From assembly GCA_029255685.2 (NCBI GenBank), contig CM055317.2, forward strand, positions 17,067,501 through 17,131,500: a stretch of 64,000 nucleotides of DNA, given 5' to 3'. The stretch's first letter is position 1. Every line of letters starts with the position of its first letter. Position numbers and translations under genes: made by a program. Source of the DNA: Silene conica. Its lineage: Eukaryota; Streptophyta; Magnoliopsida; Caryophyllales; Caryophyllaceae. Under the pieces are notes generated by a model. The model worked only from the letters and a program-made list of their open reading frames with translations. It did no database searches and was not told where the DNA came from. Of the stretch, positions 45,304-58,081 are shown piece after piece.

Positions 45304-48042
45304 AGTGATCTGTTGTTGGTGTTTTTGCTCCCATTTCAAAATCCAAAGACAAGTAATCCCTAAATTCAAATTTCTCATTTCTTTGCATTTTTCATTTTCG
45401 CATGCATTTAGCTTAGTCTAGCTAGTTTAGATAGTTAGTTTAGTTCATTTTTCATCATTTCACATGTTTGGTATACTTGCATGTAGTTCTATTCATATAG
45501 TTGCATTAGATTTCATTTTTGTAACATGTTGTCACATATAGATTTCATTCATGTAGTATCGAGCATTGTAGAATTGCATCTTAGTTTAGTTTTTGTTTTT
45601 CAATTGTTTTGTTCTTTTTATTTTTATTCGCTTTCAAAAAACCAAAAAAAAATTGAAAAACCAAAAACTTTCAAAAACATGGTTTTTCCTTTCCGGTTTT
45701 CCTCCACACATTATGTCCATAGATAAGTGTGGGGAGGAATAAGCCCTTATTTCAAAAATACAAAAACAAGTTTTTCATTTCTTAAAAATTTCAAAAAGCC
45801 AAAAACATGTTTGTTTTCATTTTTTCTCCATTTCCCCATTGCACTTTGTTTCATTGACACAATGTGAATCTTAAGTGTGGGGAGGGAAAATATCCACCTT
45901 GTGAATATTTATTTCTTTTTGTAAATATGAAAAATCTTCAAAAAATGCCTAAAACTTGAAAAATTCGAAAAATCCCAAAAAACAAATTTTTCTTTTTCTT
46001 TGTTTATTTCTCTTAGTTGCATTGTATATATATATGTTTGTTTGACTAACAAGTGGCATAGGCAGCAATAGTCAATGGCATTTGAAGAATTGAAGATGTT
46101 TGGTATACTCTTTCCTACTTCTTTCTCCCCCTCCCTCTTCCTTTTTATATTCATAGCATGAAGGAGAATGAGATTTTTGTGCCTTGGATGTTCCTTTGGG
46201 GAACTTGTGGTTGTTGTTGATGATGTGCTACTAGGATAGTCAATATCTTTGTTGCCTGCTTGTTAGCTTAATTGTAGTTTCACATGCTTTCCCTTTCATA
46301 GTTTTGTGAATATGTGTTAGTCGGTTTTTCTCTCTTTGCGTTTATTTGTAAATATGCTTAGGAGATTGAAAAGTGGAGGATATATATCGTCAATGATGAT
46401 AATTGTCTTGCCTGTGTCTTACTCCCCTTGATAGCTTTTACCTCGTGATGTCTCCTTGTTAGGGTTCTTGCTTGCGAGAACCCGGAAGTCTAGGCTTAAT
46501 GACCGAGTATCGGCCACCTTGTGAGACTGTGTTAGACCTCAGACTTGACCTAGGACCGACATTAGCTACTCAAATGTGAGGATAGAGCCTCTTTTATGGT
46601 CGGCCTATCAAACCGACCCAGATTAGGATTGTGAGTAGTCTTCCTTACGTGGTATGTTATGTCAAAACGCGTAAGTATGGCGCTCGTTCCTCTAATCTGT
46701 GGATATGTTCATGTGCATGTTGAAACAACCTTTGTTCAAAATAAAGTAACTTCACATTTGCCAAATTAGCCTTGTTTTGACCCTTGCATTCTATCCCTTC
46801 TTTTTTATTCACCACTTTGAGCCTTAGCCTATTCATTTGGTTTTAAGCTACATCCCAAAAACATCCTTCCTTGATCAAGAATGGTTGTGTTTGTGGTACT
46901 ATGTTCGTGGTGAAGTCGGGATTTGGATGTCGGTTGGTGAACTCTTCCGGTGTGGTCTTGATTTTGCTTCTTGGTGAAATAAAGTTTTGTGAAAAAGAAA
47001 AGGAAAAAGAAAAAGAAAGAAAATAGAAAATCAAAGAAAAAATGAAAAAGTTTTGAAAAATCCAAAAAAAAAGAAGTTATAAATATGTGTTTTGAAAAAG
47101 AAAAAGGCTAGCAACAACTCCCTTCCATCAAGAGGAGATAGAAAAAGTCATTGCTAGAATAATATGGTCTTTTGATGTTTTTTCAATCGAGCCGGGCTTT
47201 ACACAATTTTTGCATTTGATTTGGTTTTCAAGTCTTTTGTTCGGTCTTGGCAATCATTCTTGGTCCTTGAACCTCAAATGCTATAACGGTGCTTGCACCA
47301 AACCATTTTCACCCAACCCAAGCCCCATTACATCCTTGTTGTTCTCATCATTTGCATTTTACATTTTCTCATGGATTATTGGATGGAGTACCATACTAGA
47401 TTGCGGGCATGCTTCGCAAGTTGAGGTAGGTGAGTGATTTTGGTTACTAGTTGTCACAAAAATCACCCCCCCTTTCTTTCCTTGTGTATTGAGTGAAACC
47501 CGTGAAAGTCGGTGCTTAGGGTTTTCTTATCGGTTAAGGGTCTAACACGGAGTCGAACCATGCGTGCGTCGTGTCAATCTTGGAAGTATAGCTTAGTGCT
47601 TTCATTTACCCGGCTTGAATTCGTTTCTTGGTCTTTGGTGATATCATTGTTGGTTGCTTGAGCTTGATTTAGGGGTTTGATACCGTGGTTAGACCTTGAG
47701 TCGTAATCCTCCGTTATAGATCGACCTCCTTTGTTTAGTTTTTCAAAACCCCGCTTAGATGACGAAAGCGGTTGGCCTTTTTCTCGATGCATGTTGTTTG
47801 TTTATATGTGTTTTGTTTTCACTTGTTTGCATCAAAAAATTTGTAGCAAGACCAAACTTGCCTTGCAATAGGGCATTCTACCTCATGGATTTCAAATTGT
47901 GAGTTGAAAGGGCTACGGGCGTAGCTAAACCCGATTCGGCTTTTCGTTAGCTTAGTTAGTTTAGTTCTTGTTTTCGAACAAGAGTTATATAGCTTCTTGA
48001 TTACTTACTCGAGGACGAGTAAGGTTTAAGTGTGGGGAATTC
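45304..48042 (+). other. Non-coding interior of the Athila-like element
   Basis: About 2.7 kb without pol similarity. Phrases like aagtgtggggaggaa recur (near 45727, 45874 and 48027), the last being the polypurine tract before the 3' LTR. The rest is low-complexity A/T with caaaaaacc-type runs. Confidence 0.55.
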
Positions 48043-49650
48043 TGATGAGTCCCAAATTGGTCGTTATTTTTATTATCTTTTCTTCCATTTTGATCCCGTT
48101 TCGACCCCGTTTTGCGTGCCTTTGCTTGATTTTATGCCCGTTGCCTCGATTATGCCTATTTGGTTTCCATTTTGTAGGTATTGAGGCGGGAACGAAGAAA
48201 CGGGAGAAAACGAGACGGATTTATTGCAAAAGGTGAAGAATTTGAGAAGAAAAGAGCCCAGGCCCTCTCAGCCGGTCCCAGACCGGCGGCCGGTAGGCCG
48301 GATGGGGTCTTGACCCTTGAATTTTACAAGCAAACAATGAAAAAATCAGAAACTTGAGTCAGTGTCCTCAGCCGATGGCCAACCGGCAGCCGATCAGCCG
48401 GCTGGGACCTAGGCTCCATACTTAGCCACTTTTTCAAGAAGCAAAGAAAAGAAGGAAAAATTAGAATCTTGAAAACGGACCCTCAGCTGGTACCATGCCG
48501 GCAGCCGGCTGACCGGCTGGGTCTCAGATATCATTGAAGAAAAAGTTTCAGAATTGCAGTTTTGTACTCTTAGCCGGTCCTTGACCGGCAGCCGGTTGAC
48601 CGACTGAGAGTCCGATTACAGAATTTCGTGCACTATATAAACCCGCACTTGTATCATTTTCAAAGACGCAATTCTCATACTTTAAACACGCATCCCTAGG
48701 GTTTCTACTGTTTGATTTCCTTCCATTTTAGACTCAAAAACTTAACTCATTCTCATAATCTTTCCTTAGTTTACTTAATCTCTTAGTTAATCATTTAGTT
48801 TATCTCCCTTAGTTTGTTCTTAGCAATTTACTTATTGGATTTTTGTTGTAATTTGAAGAGGTTTGAGAAGACCATTCCTTTTCTAATCCAAGTTTCACAC
48901 TTTATTCAAGTAATTGATATAATCTTTCTTCTTTTTACTTAGTTATTTCATTTGTGGCATTTAGTTTAAGTTTTCATTGTTCATTTGTTTACCTTTGCCT
49001 CTTTCAACATGTTTAGCATTTATTCCTCATATGTTTACATGTTTTTCCTAATTATGTGTGAGTAGACTTATACCTAGGGTTAGGCCGGGGAGAACTTTGG
49101 TGTGGTTAGATGATAGTATTGTGCTAGTTTATAGACTAATTGTTCTTAGTAGAGGGTTAATCTTTCAATGCATGCTAGGTGTTTGATGATTTGCTTCAAC
49201 GAAAGTTGGGCTTAGATTCTAACATAACTTGCCTTTAGCGACGGTCGAGGGCTTGTTTTTGCGTGTTTGAGAGTTGGTTGTGTCTATTTGTAGCGAAAGT
49301 TAGGGTAGCCCGACCTAGGTTTGAGTCGACTCGAGAGACGAGACCTACCGAGACCCCCTATTTAGGACAACCTAGTTGACCTTCTAGTCTCCTTTCGTCT
49401 ACCACCCTTAGCGACTCCTGACACCCTAGTTTACCTTTCATTGGATTCATATCTTAGTTTTATTTCTTGCCCATTAGTTGTTAATCACTATGCTTAATAC
49501 CCTATTACCCCAACTAGACTTTCACTCGAACCGACCGAATTAAGCAATTTTCCCACCATCTTTGGGATCGACAACCCAATTATACTACTAATTTGGTTTT
49601 AAAAATATTGTTTGATAAGTGGGAACCGACGACTTTAATTTCGCTCATCA
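48043..49650 (+). repeat. 3' LTR of the Athila-like element
   Basis: Starts TGATGAGTCCC after the polypurine tract and ends TCGCTCATCA before the ACAAG TSD. Contains the four CAGCCGGT units (about 48265-48613) and a TATA-like ctatataaac at about 48633. 1608 bases. Confidence 0.9.
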
Positions 49651-49655
49651 ACAAG

Positions 49656-49879
49656 CAAGCGTTATATTTTTTCTGCTTAGCTGATTTTTTTCGCCTTGTT
49701 GTGCTGAACATGCTACATCTTCCTTAGCTCTACCCTTGTTCTTAATTTAGCAGCTTGTGAATTGAAACTATATGATTATGATATGGGTAGCCGTTACAGC
49801 AAATTTGTTTTACATTTTGGCCCCCCAATGTCAAAGTCCTTTATCGGAGAGCCCTAACTTTTAAGAAGTTGAATTTACA
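49656..49879. other. Flanking DNA
   Basis: A short spacer between the element's TSD and the coding-like region; nothing recognised. Confidence 0.3.
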
Positions 49880-50308
49880 CAAAAATGCTCTTAATGACTT
49901 TGAGCATGCATGTTTCGCATCTTGATCCAAATAAATCTGAAGCTAGCCGTGAGCTCCTTGTTATGGTTGACAAATTGTCATCAACCTAATGGTAAGCGTG
50001 TTGTTTTTTTGTTCGACCCGTTAGGCTTTGTCAATAAAGGTAAGAAGCATGTGCTTAGTGTTGAGGTGGTTAATCAGACCGCCAGAGCTTATTGTAGCAC
50101 CTCTTATAATAGTGTACAAATGATCATTGAAGTAAGTGAGGTAACTAAAACAAGCGAGGATAATTTTGTTCAAGATATAATGGTTTTCGATACCATCTGC
50201 GAGTCTGGCCTGCGTCTTGTTGCCAAAAGTACTGACTCTTCCACTCATTCGTTGATGGAAGAATCGAAAAAATACTCCTTCGTTCTTCAACGAAAAACGA
50301 GCTAAAAA
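49880..50308 (+). pseudogene. Coding-like region of unknown identity
   Basis: One frame reads LMTLSMHVSHLDPNKSEASR, then ELLVMVDKLSST. After an intron-like stretch, another reads FVNKGKKHVLSVEVVNQTAR, AYCSTSYNSVQMIIEVSE and ESGLRLVAKSTDSSTHSL, ending at about 50305. Codon texture looks coding, but I recognise no family. Similar-looking DNA after the following solo LTR (about 51960-52020, YTMRAPMATRAKRNE) might belong to the same disrupted unit. It may be a host gene fragment or an old element. Confidence 0.35.
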
Positions 50309-50584
50309 GCAACAACATATTTCGTCCGAGGATTATGAGAATTTGTTAATTGGAAATGATATCTTCCTTTTTCATGCACGTTCATTGTCTTTTATGAGGA
50401 TTCGACCCTCATCCTTGAAAGTTCTATCCAGCCAGGAACTCTCCATGATGATATTTCAAGGGTAGCGAAAGTCCTCCTTCTTCTCTTTTACCTAAGGTGT
50501 AAGTTGAACATTCACTATTTATTCTCGAGAATACAAGGTTGCTTCAGGAGGAAGTTATTTACTTGATTAATAAGAAGAAGAAGA

Positions 50585-51747
50585 TGTAACACCCCTCTCT
50601 TATACGGGTGGGTGTACTAGGTCGAGTAGGCTATAGTCGGTCAAGTACACCAATCCCTGGCTTGGATTGTTGCTGTTCGTCTTAACTCGGTCGAGTACAA
50701 CGTACTCGACCGAGTATTCGATACTCGGCCGAGCTGGTCAAACTCGGCCGAGCTGGTCAAACTCGGCCGAGTACATTTGGTATTCGACCGAGGGCGTTTT
50801 TCCGTGTCAGCGTCGCGATAGGTAAATAAGAGATTTCGAAAGTTGAAAATCATTTACCCTAAGTTAATTTTGCCGCAAACAATAATTTCTCTCAGACACT
50901 TTCTACCCTAAATCCCTAAATTATCTATCGGAGTTTAGTCGCGCAACGATCGTCCTAACTTTGTCTCATTGATATTCAAGTAAGTTCTTAATCGTTTAGT
51001 TAATTTACTGAGTTTAAGGTTATGTGTGACGATCAATTAGTAATAAGATGTATGTCCATGAGGAGAATTAAAAGAAGAATCGTGGTAGGACTTGCTTAAA
51101 TTCCGTGCTGGTTGTGAATTGCCTTGAGGTAGGGTTCTCCCTACTCAGTTATTGTTATATGGTTGTGACGGTTTTTCTGCTATATTGTGAGACTGATATC
51201 ACTATGGTTTTGATATTGAGATATGGAACATATGTTTGAGACCATTGACGGGAAATAGTTGGCAATCCTACGATCGCCATTCGTGGCTACCCATTATCGT
51301 GAGCAAGCGGGGTTGGTTGTGGGACTAGAGGTCGCCACTTGTGAGATTGATTTGATGTTGATATCAGTATAGTTATTGTGTATTTGTTATTGCATTTGGT
51401 AGTGAACGTCTTATTTGACAATAACTGAAGCATGTTGTTTATTTACTGTGATGATCCATGGTTATGATGAACATATTTTCAGGTAATACGACGATATTGA
51501 TGCTTGTGGTTAAGACGGGTGGGAGATCACATTTTTTAGTCTTAGTAGTAGACTTTACATCATTCTTTTAGCTTCCACGGACTTTACATTTGTTATTCCT
51601 TTTTGAGACTGATGTACGTCACTTTAATTATATTTATAATAAGTTACTCATGCCTTTCTTTGATATTATACCTCGGGAAATCGAGATGGTGACACTTTCA
51701 TAATCTAAGTATCCTTACTAAAGGCCTTGGGTTATGAGGGTGTTACA
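50585..51747 (+). mobile_element. Gypsy-type (Tekay-like) solo LTR
   Basis: Starts TGTAACACCCCTCTC and ends GAGGGTGTTACA, inverse TGTAACA/TGTTACA termini. Homologous by eye to the split LTR ending at 30735. No clean TSD was found, so one flank may have changed. The promoter-side part carries the CTCGGYCGAGT palindromic cassette. 1163 bases. Confidence 0.8.
50685..50793. repeat. CTCGGCCGAG / ACTCGACCGAGT palindromic cassette
   Basis: Six overlapping palindromes, including actcggtcgagtacaacgta with its inverse, and actcggccgagctggtcaa twice. It lies upstream of a TATA-like taaataagag near 50823. Same position class as the CAGCCGGT and CCCCGATCG cassettes, different sequence. Confidence 0.85.
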
Positions 51748-52248
51748 ACGGATATCATCGGATTTCGCCCAAATCAACCCGATATATCCAATTCAGTTCA
51801 AGTTCATTGCGGATAAAAAAACAAGTTCATTGCGGATAAAGAAAACAAGACTGACAATTGTCAACGTGAGGCGGCTTATTCCTACCTCCGCGGACGTGTG
51901 ACACAAGCTAGCGGACAACTGAAAAAAAGATACTATTGTTTCCATCAAATTTTCTCATTTTCTTTGCAGGTACACCATGAGAGCTCCAATGGCTACACGA
52001 GCTAAAAGAAATGAGTAAGACATATTCCAATTCGAGGACTTGTATCATCCTCCTTACAAAAAATGTCGTCTTAGTGTTTCCACGTCTTTGTCAATTACTT
52101 TTAGTTTAGTTTCTTGGTTTTTAGTAGTCTTAAAAACTCCGATACTCCGGGGTTTGTTTTGTAAATAATTTTCATTAATTTAATTTCAGTTTATTGTGTT
52201 GTCGAAAAAAACGCAACCATCTATTACTCTATTTGTCCTTAAACTATT
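51748..52248. other. Unassigned DNA
   Basis: Weakly coding-like up to about 52020, with a plausible acceptor tttctttgcag near 51969, then AT-rich. A phrase caagttcattgcggataaa is repeated in tandem near 51790-51840. Confidence 0.3.
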
Positions 52249-52921
52249 CACTACAAGAATTGCGTTTTCGGGTGATTAAAAGAACGGTTGTATTTTACAA
52301 TCGCCAAAAATGGCGACGAAAAATAAATTCGGGGGACAAAAAACAGTCGCCAAAAAGGCGACGGAAATAATAGGAATAGCGACGGAATGCGGTCGTTAAT
52401 TTGGCGATTAATAGATTCGGTCGTCATTGTCTTTTGTATTTATGTAAAGCACGAGAATCACTTCCTCTTTCCCCTATCTTACTTTACGAAGTCAAAAATA
52501 AAACCACCCCCAACCCACAAAAACCATCTACGACACCACCACTCATGACCCCACCACCAAATCAAGGTGTGTTTTTTACTTAAATTGTCAATTATTTTGT
52601 ATAATTTGTGATTTATTTGATTATTTGTTATTTATGTATAGTTATGTGATACTTAATTTGTTTTAAATTGTTAATTAGTTAGGATTTGTCAATTGTTAAT
52701 TAGGGTAAATATGAATTAGGGATTTTTGTGAGATTGTTAGTATTATTTGAATTAAGATTGTAATTGTTAACGTATTGGTCATTTTGATGATGTTAGTGTA
52801 CTTAATTGAAAAAAAAATTAGAATAGTTTTAGTATTTTAGTATTGTATAATAAAATTAAGCAATAATATAATGTTAGTATTATTGAATTTATTAAACTAG
52901 TATAATGTTAGTATAATTATG

Positions 52922-53154
52922 TAATACGGAAGCCCACCACCAACGGCTAGCCAAGCCTCCAACGGTCCAATTCTGTCAATACAAGCAACAACTTATTCTT
53001 TCCTCTATTACTTTATATTATAGTTGTTGACAATATTCTTTACTGTAAATATCATAGATATCGTAGCTATATATGCATAGCTTATGTACTTCTGTAAACA
53101 AGCTTGAATATAATTAATATCATCTCTATTATACGTACATTACAATTTATAATA
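52922..53154 (+). repeat. 5' LTR of the copia element
   Basis: 233 bases with TA...TA termini rather than the usual TG...CA. The start is fixed by the TTATG TSD and the end by the adjacent primer-binding site. Confidence 0.88.
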
Positions 53155-53289
53155 TGGTATCAGACTAGGTTATTTTTTTCCACCTTCTGCCGTCATAATC
53201 TCGAAACTCTCCTTCCCTTCTCACGACCATGACAAACTCGGACTCCGCCACCGTTGTCGAACCCTCAAACGATCAATCTTACTCTTTTG

Positions 53290-56200
53290 TGTAAAACGAA
53301 AACCCAGGTGCAAAAATCACCCAAATCAATTTTAATGGCTCCAATTATGCTGAATGGTCTCATTGCTTTCAATCTTGTTCTTCTCGCGAAAGGGAAACAA
53401 GAATATATTGACGGCACGATTCGCAAACCTGAATACCCTCCCCCCCATATTCAAAACATGGCGGTCCACCAACGCCCTCGCGACAGCTTGGATTTTCAAT
53501 TCTCTCGAACCTGAGATATGTCGGCAGATTTCTTTGCGTCCCGAAGCGTTTCACGTATAGGCCGATATCAAAAATCGTTTCTGTCGCGGTAACGAAACTC
53601 GTGTGTATCAGTTGCAGGCTGACCTTATAGCATGTCGCCAAGGCCCCACTGAATCTCTCATCGGCTGTTACGGTCGCATTAAGAAGATTTGGGACGAGAT
53701 TGGGTCTCAGTCATGGATACTCACCGCGCAAAAAAACTGGGTACATGATTTTCTCATCGGACTTGATGAACGTTTTGATAATGCCCGGTCCCAGATTCTT
53801 GGCACAAACCCCGTCCCTGACCTTGATTTGGTTTATAATCGTCTCCTTCAAGAGGAGGGGGTTTGTTCCTTTGGACACACTAAAACAGAGTCCAAACCAA
53901 ATATCGTCGCTTTTGTTGCTCGTACTCAATCTGGTTCTCGTACTGGTGGGGGGACTCGAGACACTAGTATTGAACAATCGAAACCTGCCTCTAACAATTC
54001 TGGTACTACTGAGGAAACCGCTTGTTTTGTATTGACTGTCAAAGATCGGGACATTCGTTTAAATTCTATTTTCGTGTCACGGGAAATTTTCTTTTTTCAG
54101 TATTCTTGATCATGCATTTTATATAACTTGAAAATTCATAGGAACTATGTTTAATCATATAATTTAGTTATGGGTGAAGGCCAAAGGGATTATGCTATGG
54201 TGTAACAATAATATAGTTATGACACAAATTCTAATTTACGTCGGTCGTACATGCGACCAATAGACCTCGTGATCGTATTCATATAAAACTCAATGACCCG
54301 GACCTTAGCAATGTTGTGGTTGTACCGGATACTCGGGATAGGGCGCTACTTGAACGCTCCAAGAAAAACCAAGCAGCTCCTACCACTCCGCGCGTGCATA
54401 TGGCCGCTGCTCAGGCTGTTACCACTAGTAATGTACCATCTACCTCTCGCTCCAATGTTCCTCTCTTTGATAAAGTTGATTTAAATGTCCTCGAACCACA
54501 CGAGCTCGACGAATTATCAAACATATTGCAGGCCCGAGAGACTTCTAGCACGACTGATCGACTCAATAGTAAGCTTTATTTATCTTCTTCTTCATGGATT
54601 GTTGACACCGGGGCCTCCCGCCATATGTCGGGTTGTCTCGCACATTTTACGAATCTCCACGATATACCACCTCTGTCCGTCAGCCTCCCTAACGGGGACC
54701 TCACCGTGGCCACCCAAACAGGAGACATTTAGTTATCATCTAGACTAATTTTGCGAAATGTTCTATATGCTGCCAATCTTATATGTAATTTAATTTCTGT
54801 TTCGAACTTACTTCTTGACACTTCACTAATTATACAATTCTCTCAAAAACTATGTCTTATACAGGACCGTTCTTCGAAGACGGTGATTGGGGCATGTGAA
54901 CAACGTGATGGGCTCTATTTTTTGAAAGAACTTCGACGAGATGAGGCTCACCTTTACACCGTCGGCACTCCTGATCCGGTTGAATTACGGCATCGCAGGT
55001 TGGGGCACCCATCCACCGCAATTTCTCGTTTTCTTTCGTATTTACAAACTAATTTTCATTCTTCGTTTCATAGTAAACGTTGCAAGATATTTCTTGGCAC
55101 TAATCAAACTCAAGACTCTTTTACTCTAAGTTCTAATAATGCGGCTGATATTTTTGATTTAATACATTGCAACCTATGGGGTTCTTATTCTGAAAACGCT
55201 TCTTGTGGATCACAATATTTTTTAACTCTTGTCGATGATTTTTCTCGAGCAACATGGGTTTATTTACTTCGTCACAAAAGTGACACTCGTCAAAGTTTGT
55301 TAACTTTCTTTGCTATGATTGAACGGCAATTTCAAAAGAAAATCAAAATTTTTCGTAGCGATAACGGTAAAGAATTCACGTCATTACAAAAAAAATTCAA
55401 CACAAATGGCATTTTATTTCAAACTTCAAATGTAGACACACCTCAACAAATTGGTCGTGTTGAACGAAAACACTGTCACATTCTCAATGTAGCTCAAGCC
55501 CTTCTTTTTCAAGCATTTCTACCTATTTTTTTGGGGTGAGTGTATCCTTACCGCAGTCTATCTTATCAACCGTACACCGAGTGCCCTCCATCATGGAAAA
55601 TCCCCATATGAAATGTTAACAATAAACCACCCCCGATAACCCATATTCGAACTTTTGGTTGCTAATGTTATGCCAAAAACATTAACCGCACCCATGACAA
55701 ATTTGCCTCTCGCAGTACAAAATGTGTCTTCATTCGGTACCCATTCGGCAAAAAAGGGTGGCAGGTTTATGGCTTAGATACCGGTACTTACTTTTCCTCG
55801 CGTGATGTTGTTTTTATTGAGCATGACTTTCCATATAAGGAACGTAACATCCACGACCTACCTCCTAACAATTCATCATTTCTTAATGACACTTTATCCC
55901 CAACAGATACTTTGCTCATTCAAACGTTACCTACCCAACGTACCCCACCACCGACCCACTCTACCACCATGACCATCCCCAATGCGAGCTCCCCGGCCCC
56001 TACTATTACCACGACAAACGCTCCTACCATCGACCCTTCTATCCCCCCACGGTTCCAGAACAACCCAACCTCAACAGCCCCACAGTTCCACTCGTGAACG
56101 ACACCCCCTCTATGGGGAAAGATCATCGATCGGAACTCCCCAACTCTCTTCTTAAAGACTTCGTTCAACCCAAGAAGCGCCCCTTCGCACATTTTCTCAA

Positions 56201-57800
56201 TGCCTCATCATCGTCTTCAGGTACGAAATACCCGATTTCTCATTTTCTCAATTATGCGGCTTTTTCCCCTAACCATAAAATTTTTTTATCAGCCGTGACC
56301 AACAATCACGAGCCTAAAACTTTTAGCGATGTTATGTAGGTACCACAATGGAAGAATGCAATTAAACATGAAAATCGACGCTCTCGAACGAAATAACACA
56401 TGGACACTCGAAGATCTTCCACCAAACAAAAAGGCTATTGGATCTAAATAGGTGTATAAAATAAAGTACAATGCTGACGGGATAATTGAGAGTTATAAAG
56501 CTCTTCTTGTGGTCATGGGAAATCGAAAATTTGAGGGAGTAGACTACAACGAAACCTTCGCTCCCACAATCATAATGGTGACCGTTCGAACACTTCTTGC
56601 AATTGCTGCTGCTAACAGTTGGGCTCTCCATCAAATGGATGTCCGTAACGCTTTTTCTACATGGAGATCTCAACGAAGAGGTCTACATAAACTACCCCCT
56701 GGGTTTTCAACTAACACCAATGGGAAAGTCTGTCGTCTTCGAAAATATCTATATGGACTCCATCAAGCTCCCCGATGTTGGTACGCTAAATTAGCCACTG
56801 CTCTTAAAACTTACGGTTTTCAACAAAGTATGTATGACCATTCTTTATTTTCCATCATCAAACCAAATATTGAGATGCATGTTTTAGTATATGTGGACGA
56901 CCTTGTTATTTGCGGAAATAACCTGGATATCATTGATCGCTTTAAACAATACCTCAGCTCCTGCTTCCACATTAAGGATCTCGGTGCTCTTAAATATTTT
57001 TTGGGTTGTGAAATTGCTCGGAATCACACCGGGTTGTTTATATTACAACGCAAGTATGTTCTTGACATCCTCAATGAAACCGGCCTCATTGGCTCAAAAC
57101 CGGCCCACATACCCATGGAGCCGAATCATAAACTCGGCATCTCCACTTCCACGGTTCTCAAAAATCCTCAACCTTATCGAAGACTAGTTAGGCGTTTGGT
57201 TTATCTTACAATTACTCGTCCCGAACTTCTTTACTCGGTTCATATACTGGCCCAATTTGTGCATGAACCACGCCAATACCATTGGCATGCTGCCTTACAA
57301 GTGGTATGCTACCTCAAAACACGGCCTGACCAGGGAATTTTGTTCAAAGAAAACAACGACTTGTCCTTAAACGCTTATTGTGATGCCGACTATGCTAGTT
57401 CCCTACTAGTCGTCGCTCGCTCTCTGTTTATCTTATTTTCCTGGATAATTCTCCTATTTCATGGAAAACTAATAAACAGTCTACCGTATCCAAATCTTCC
57501 GCTGAATCTGAATATCGAGCACTCGCTTATACCGTTTGCGAACTTAAATGGCTCAAGGGGTTGTTAAACTTTCTCGGGTTACCACATAACACACCCATTG
57601 ATCTTCAATGTGACAGTCAATCCGCCCTTCATATTGCTCGCAATCCCGTCTTTCATGAAGGGACTAAACACAAAGAAGTCGACTGTCACTTCATTTGCGA
57701 CGAAATACTCAATGGCACAATTCGTCCAACCTATGTACACACAAAAGCACAATTAGCTGACATCTTTACGAAAGCTCATGGACAAACATCTTTTGATGAC
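53290..57800 (+). pseudogene. Copia gag-pol coding region (fossil)
   Basis: Family landmarks are gag-like sequence at about 53320-54050, a protease WIVDTGASRHMSGC near 54600, the gag-pre-integrase LRHRRLGHPS near 54985, an integrase core FLTLVDDFSRATWVY near 55220, RT YVDDLVICGN near 56890 and RNase H CDSQSALHIARNPVFHEGTK near 57610. The order is that of Ty1/copia. The region is broken in several places and cannot give a full polyprotein. Confidence 0.9.
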
Positions 57801-57849
57801 TTGCTACCCAAGTTGGGTGTCTCCTGCAACCCCGCGCCAACTTGGGGGG

Positions 57850-58081
57850 TAATACGGAATCCCACCAACCACGGCTAGCCCAGCCTCCAACGGTTCAATT
57901 CTGCCAATACAAGCAACAACTTATTCTTTCCTCTATTAGTTTATATATAGTTGTTGACAATATTCTTTACTGTATATATCGTAGATATCGTAGCTATATA
58001 TGCATAGCTTATGTACTTCTGTAAACAAGCTTGAATATAATTAATATCATCTCTATTATACGTACAGTACAATTTATAATA
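57850..58081 (+). repeat. 3' LTR of the copia element
   Basis: 232 bases, close to the 5' LTR but with about ten differences. It starts right after the polypurine tract and is followed by the TTATG TSD. Confidence 0.88.

Larger units (their letters stand above)
42525..49650 (+). mobile_element. Athila/Tat-like Ty3/gypsy element, non-autonomous, broken
   Basis: Bounded by related LTRs starting TGATGAGTC, with ACAAG at 42520-42524 and 49651-49655 as the 5-bp TSD. The 5' LTR is 42525 to about 43555 and the 3' LTR is 48043-49650. A polypurine tract (aagtgtggggaattc) precedes the 3' LTR. The interior has an Athila ORF1/gag-like region but no protease, RT or integrase similarity. In the first 200 bases the LTRs differ at about 9 sites, suggesting an insertion a few million years ago at usual plant rates. 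It is broken in more than one place, including a 5' LTR shorter than the 3' one. Confidence 0.85.
52922..58081 (+). mobile_element. Ty1/copia retrotransposon inside CACTA-4, full-length but broken
   Basis: LTRs at 52922-53154 and 57850-58081 start TAATACGGAA and end TTTATAATA, with TTATG as TSD (52917-52921 and 58082-58086). A tggtatcagac primer-binding site follows the 5' LTR and a cttgggggg polypurine tract precedes the 3' LTR. Gene order gag, protease, integrase, RT and RNase H is that of copia. LTRs differ at about ten sites in 233, so it is a few million years old. It is not intact: the coding part has several breaks. Confidence 0.92.
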
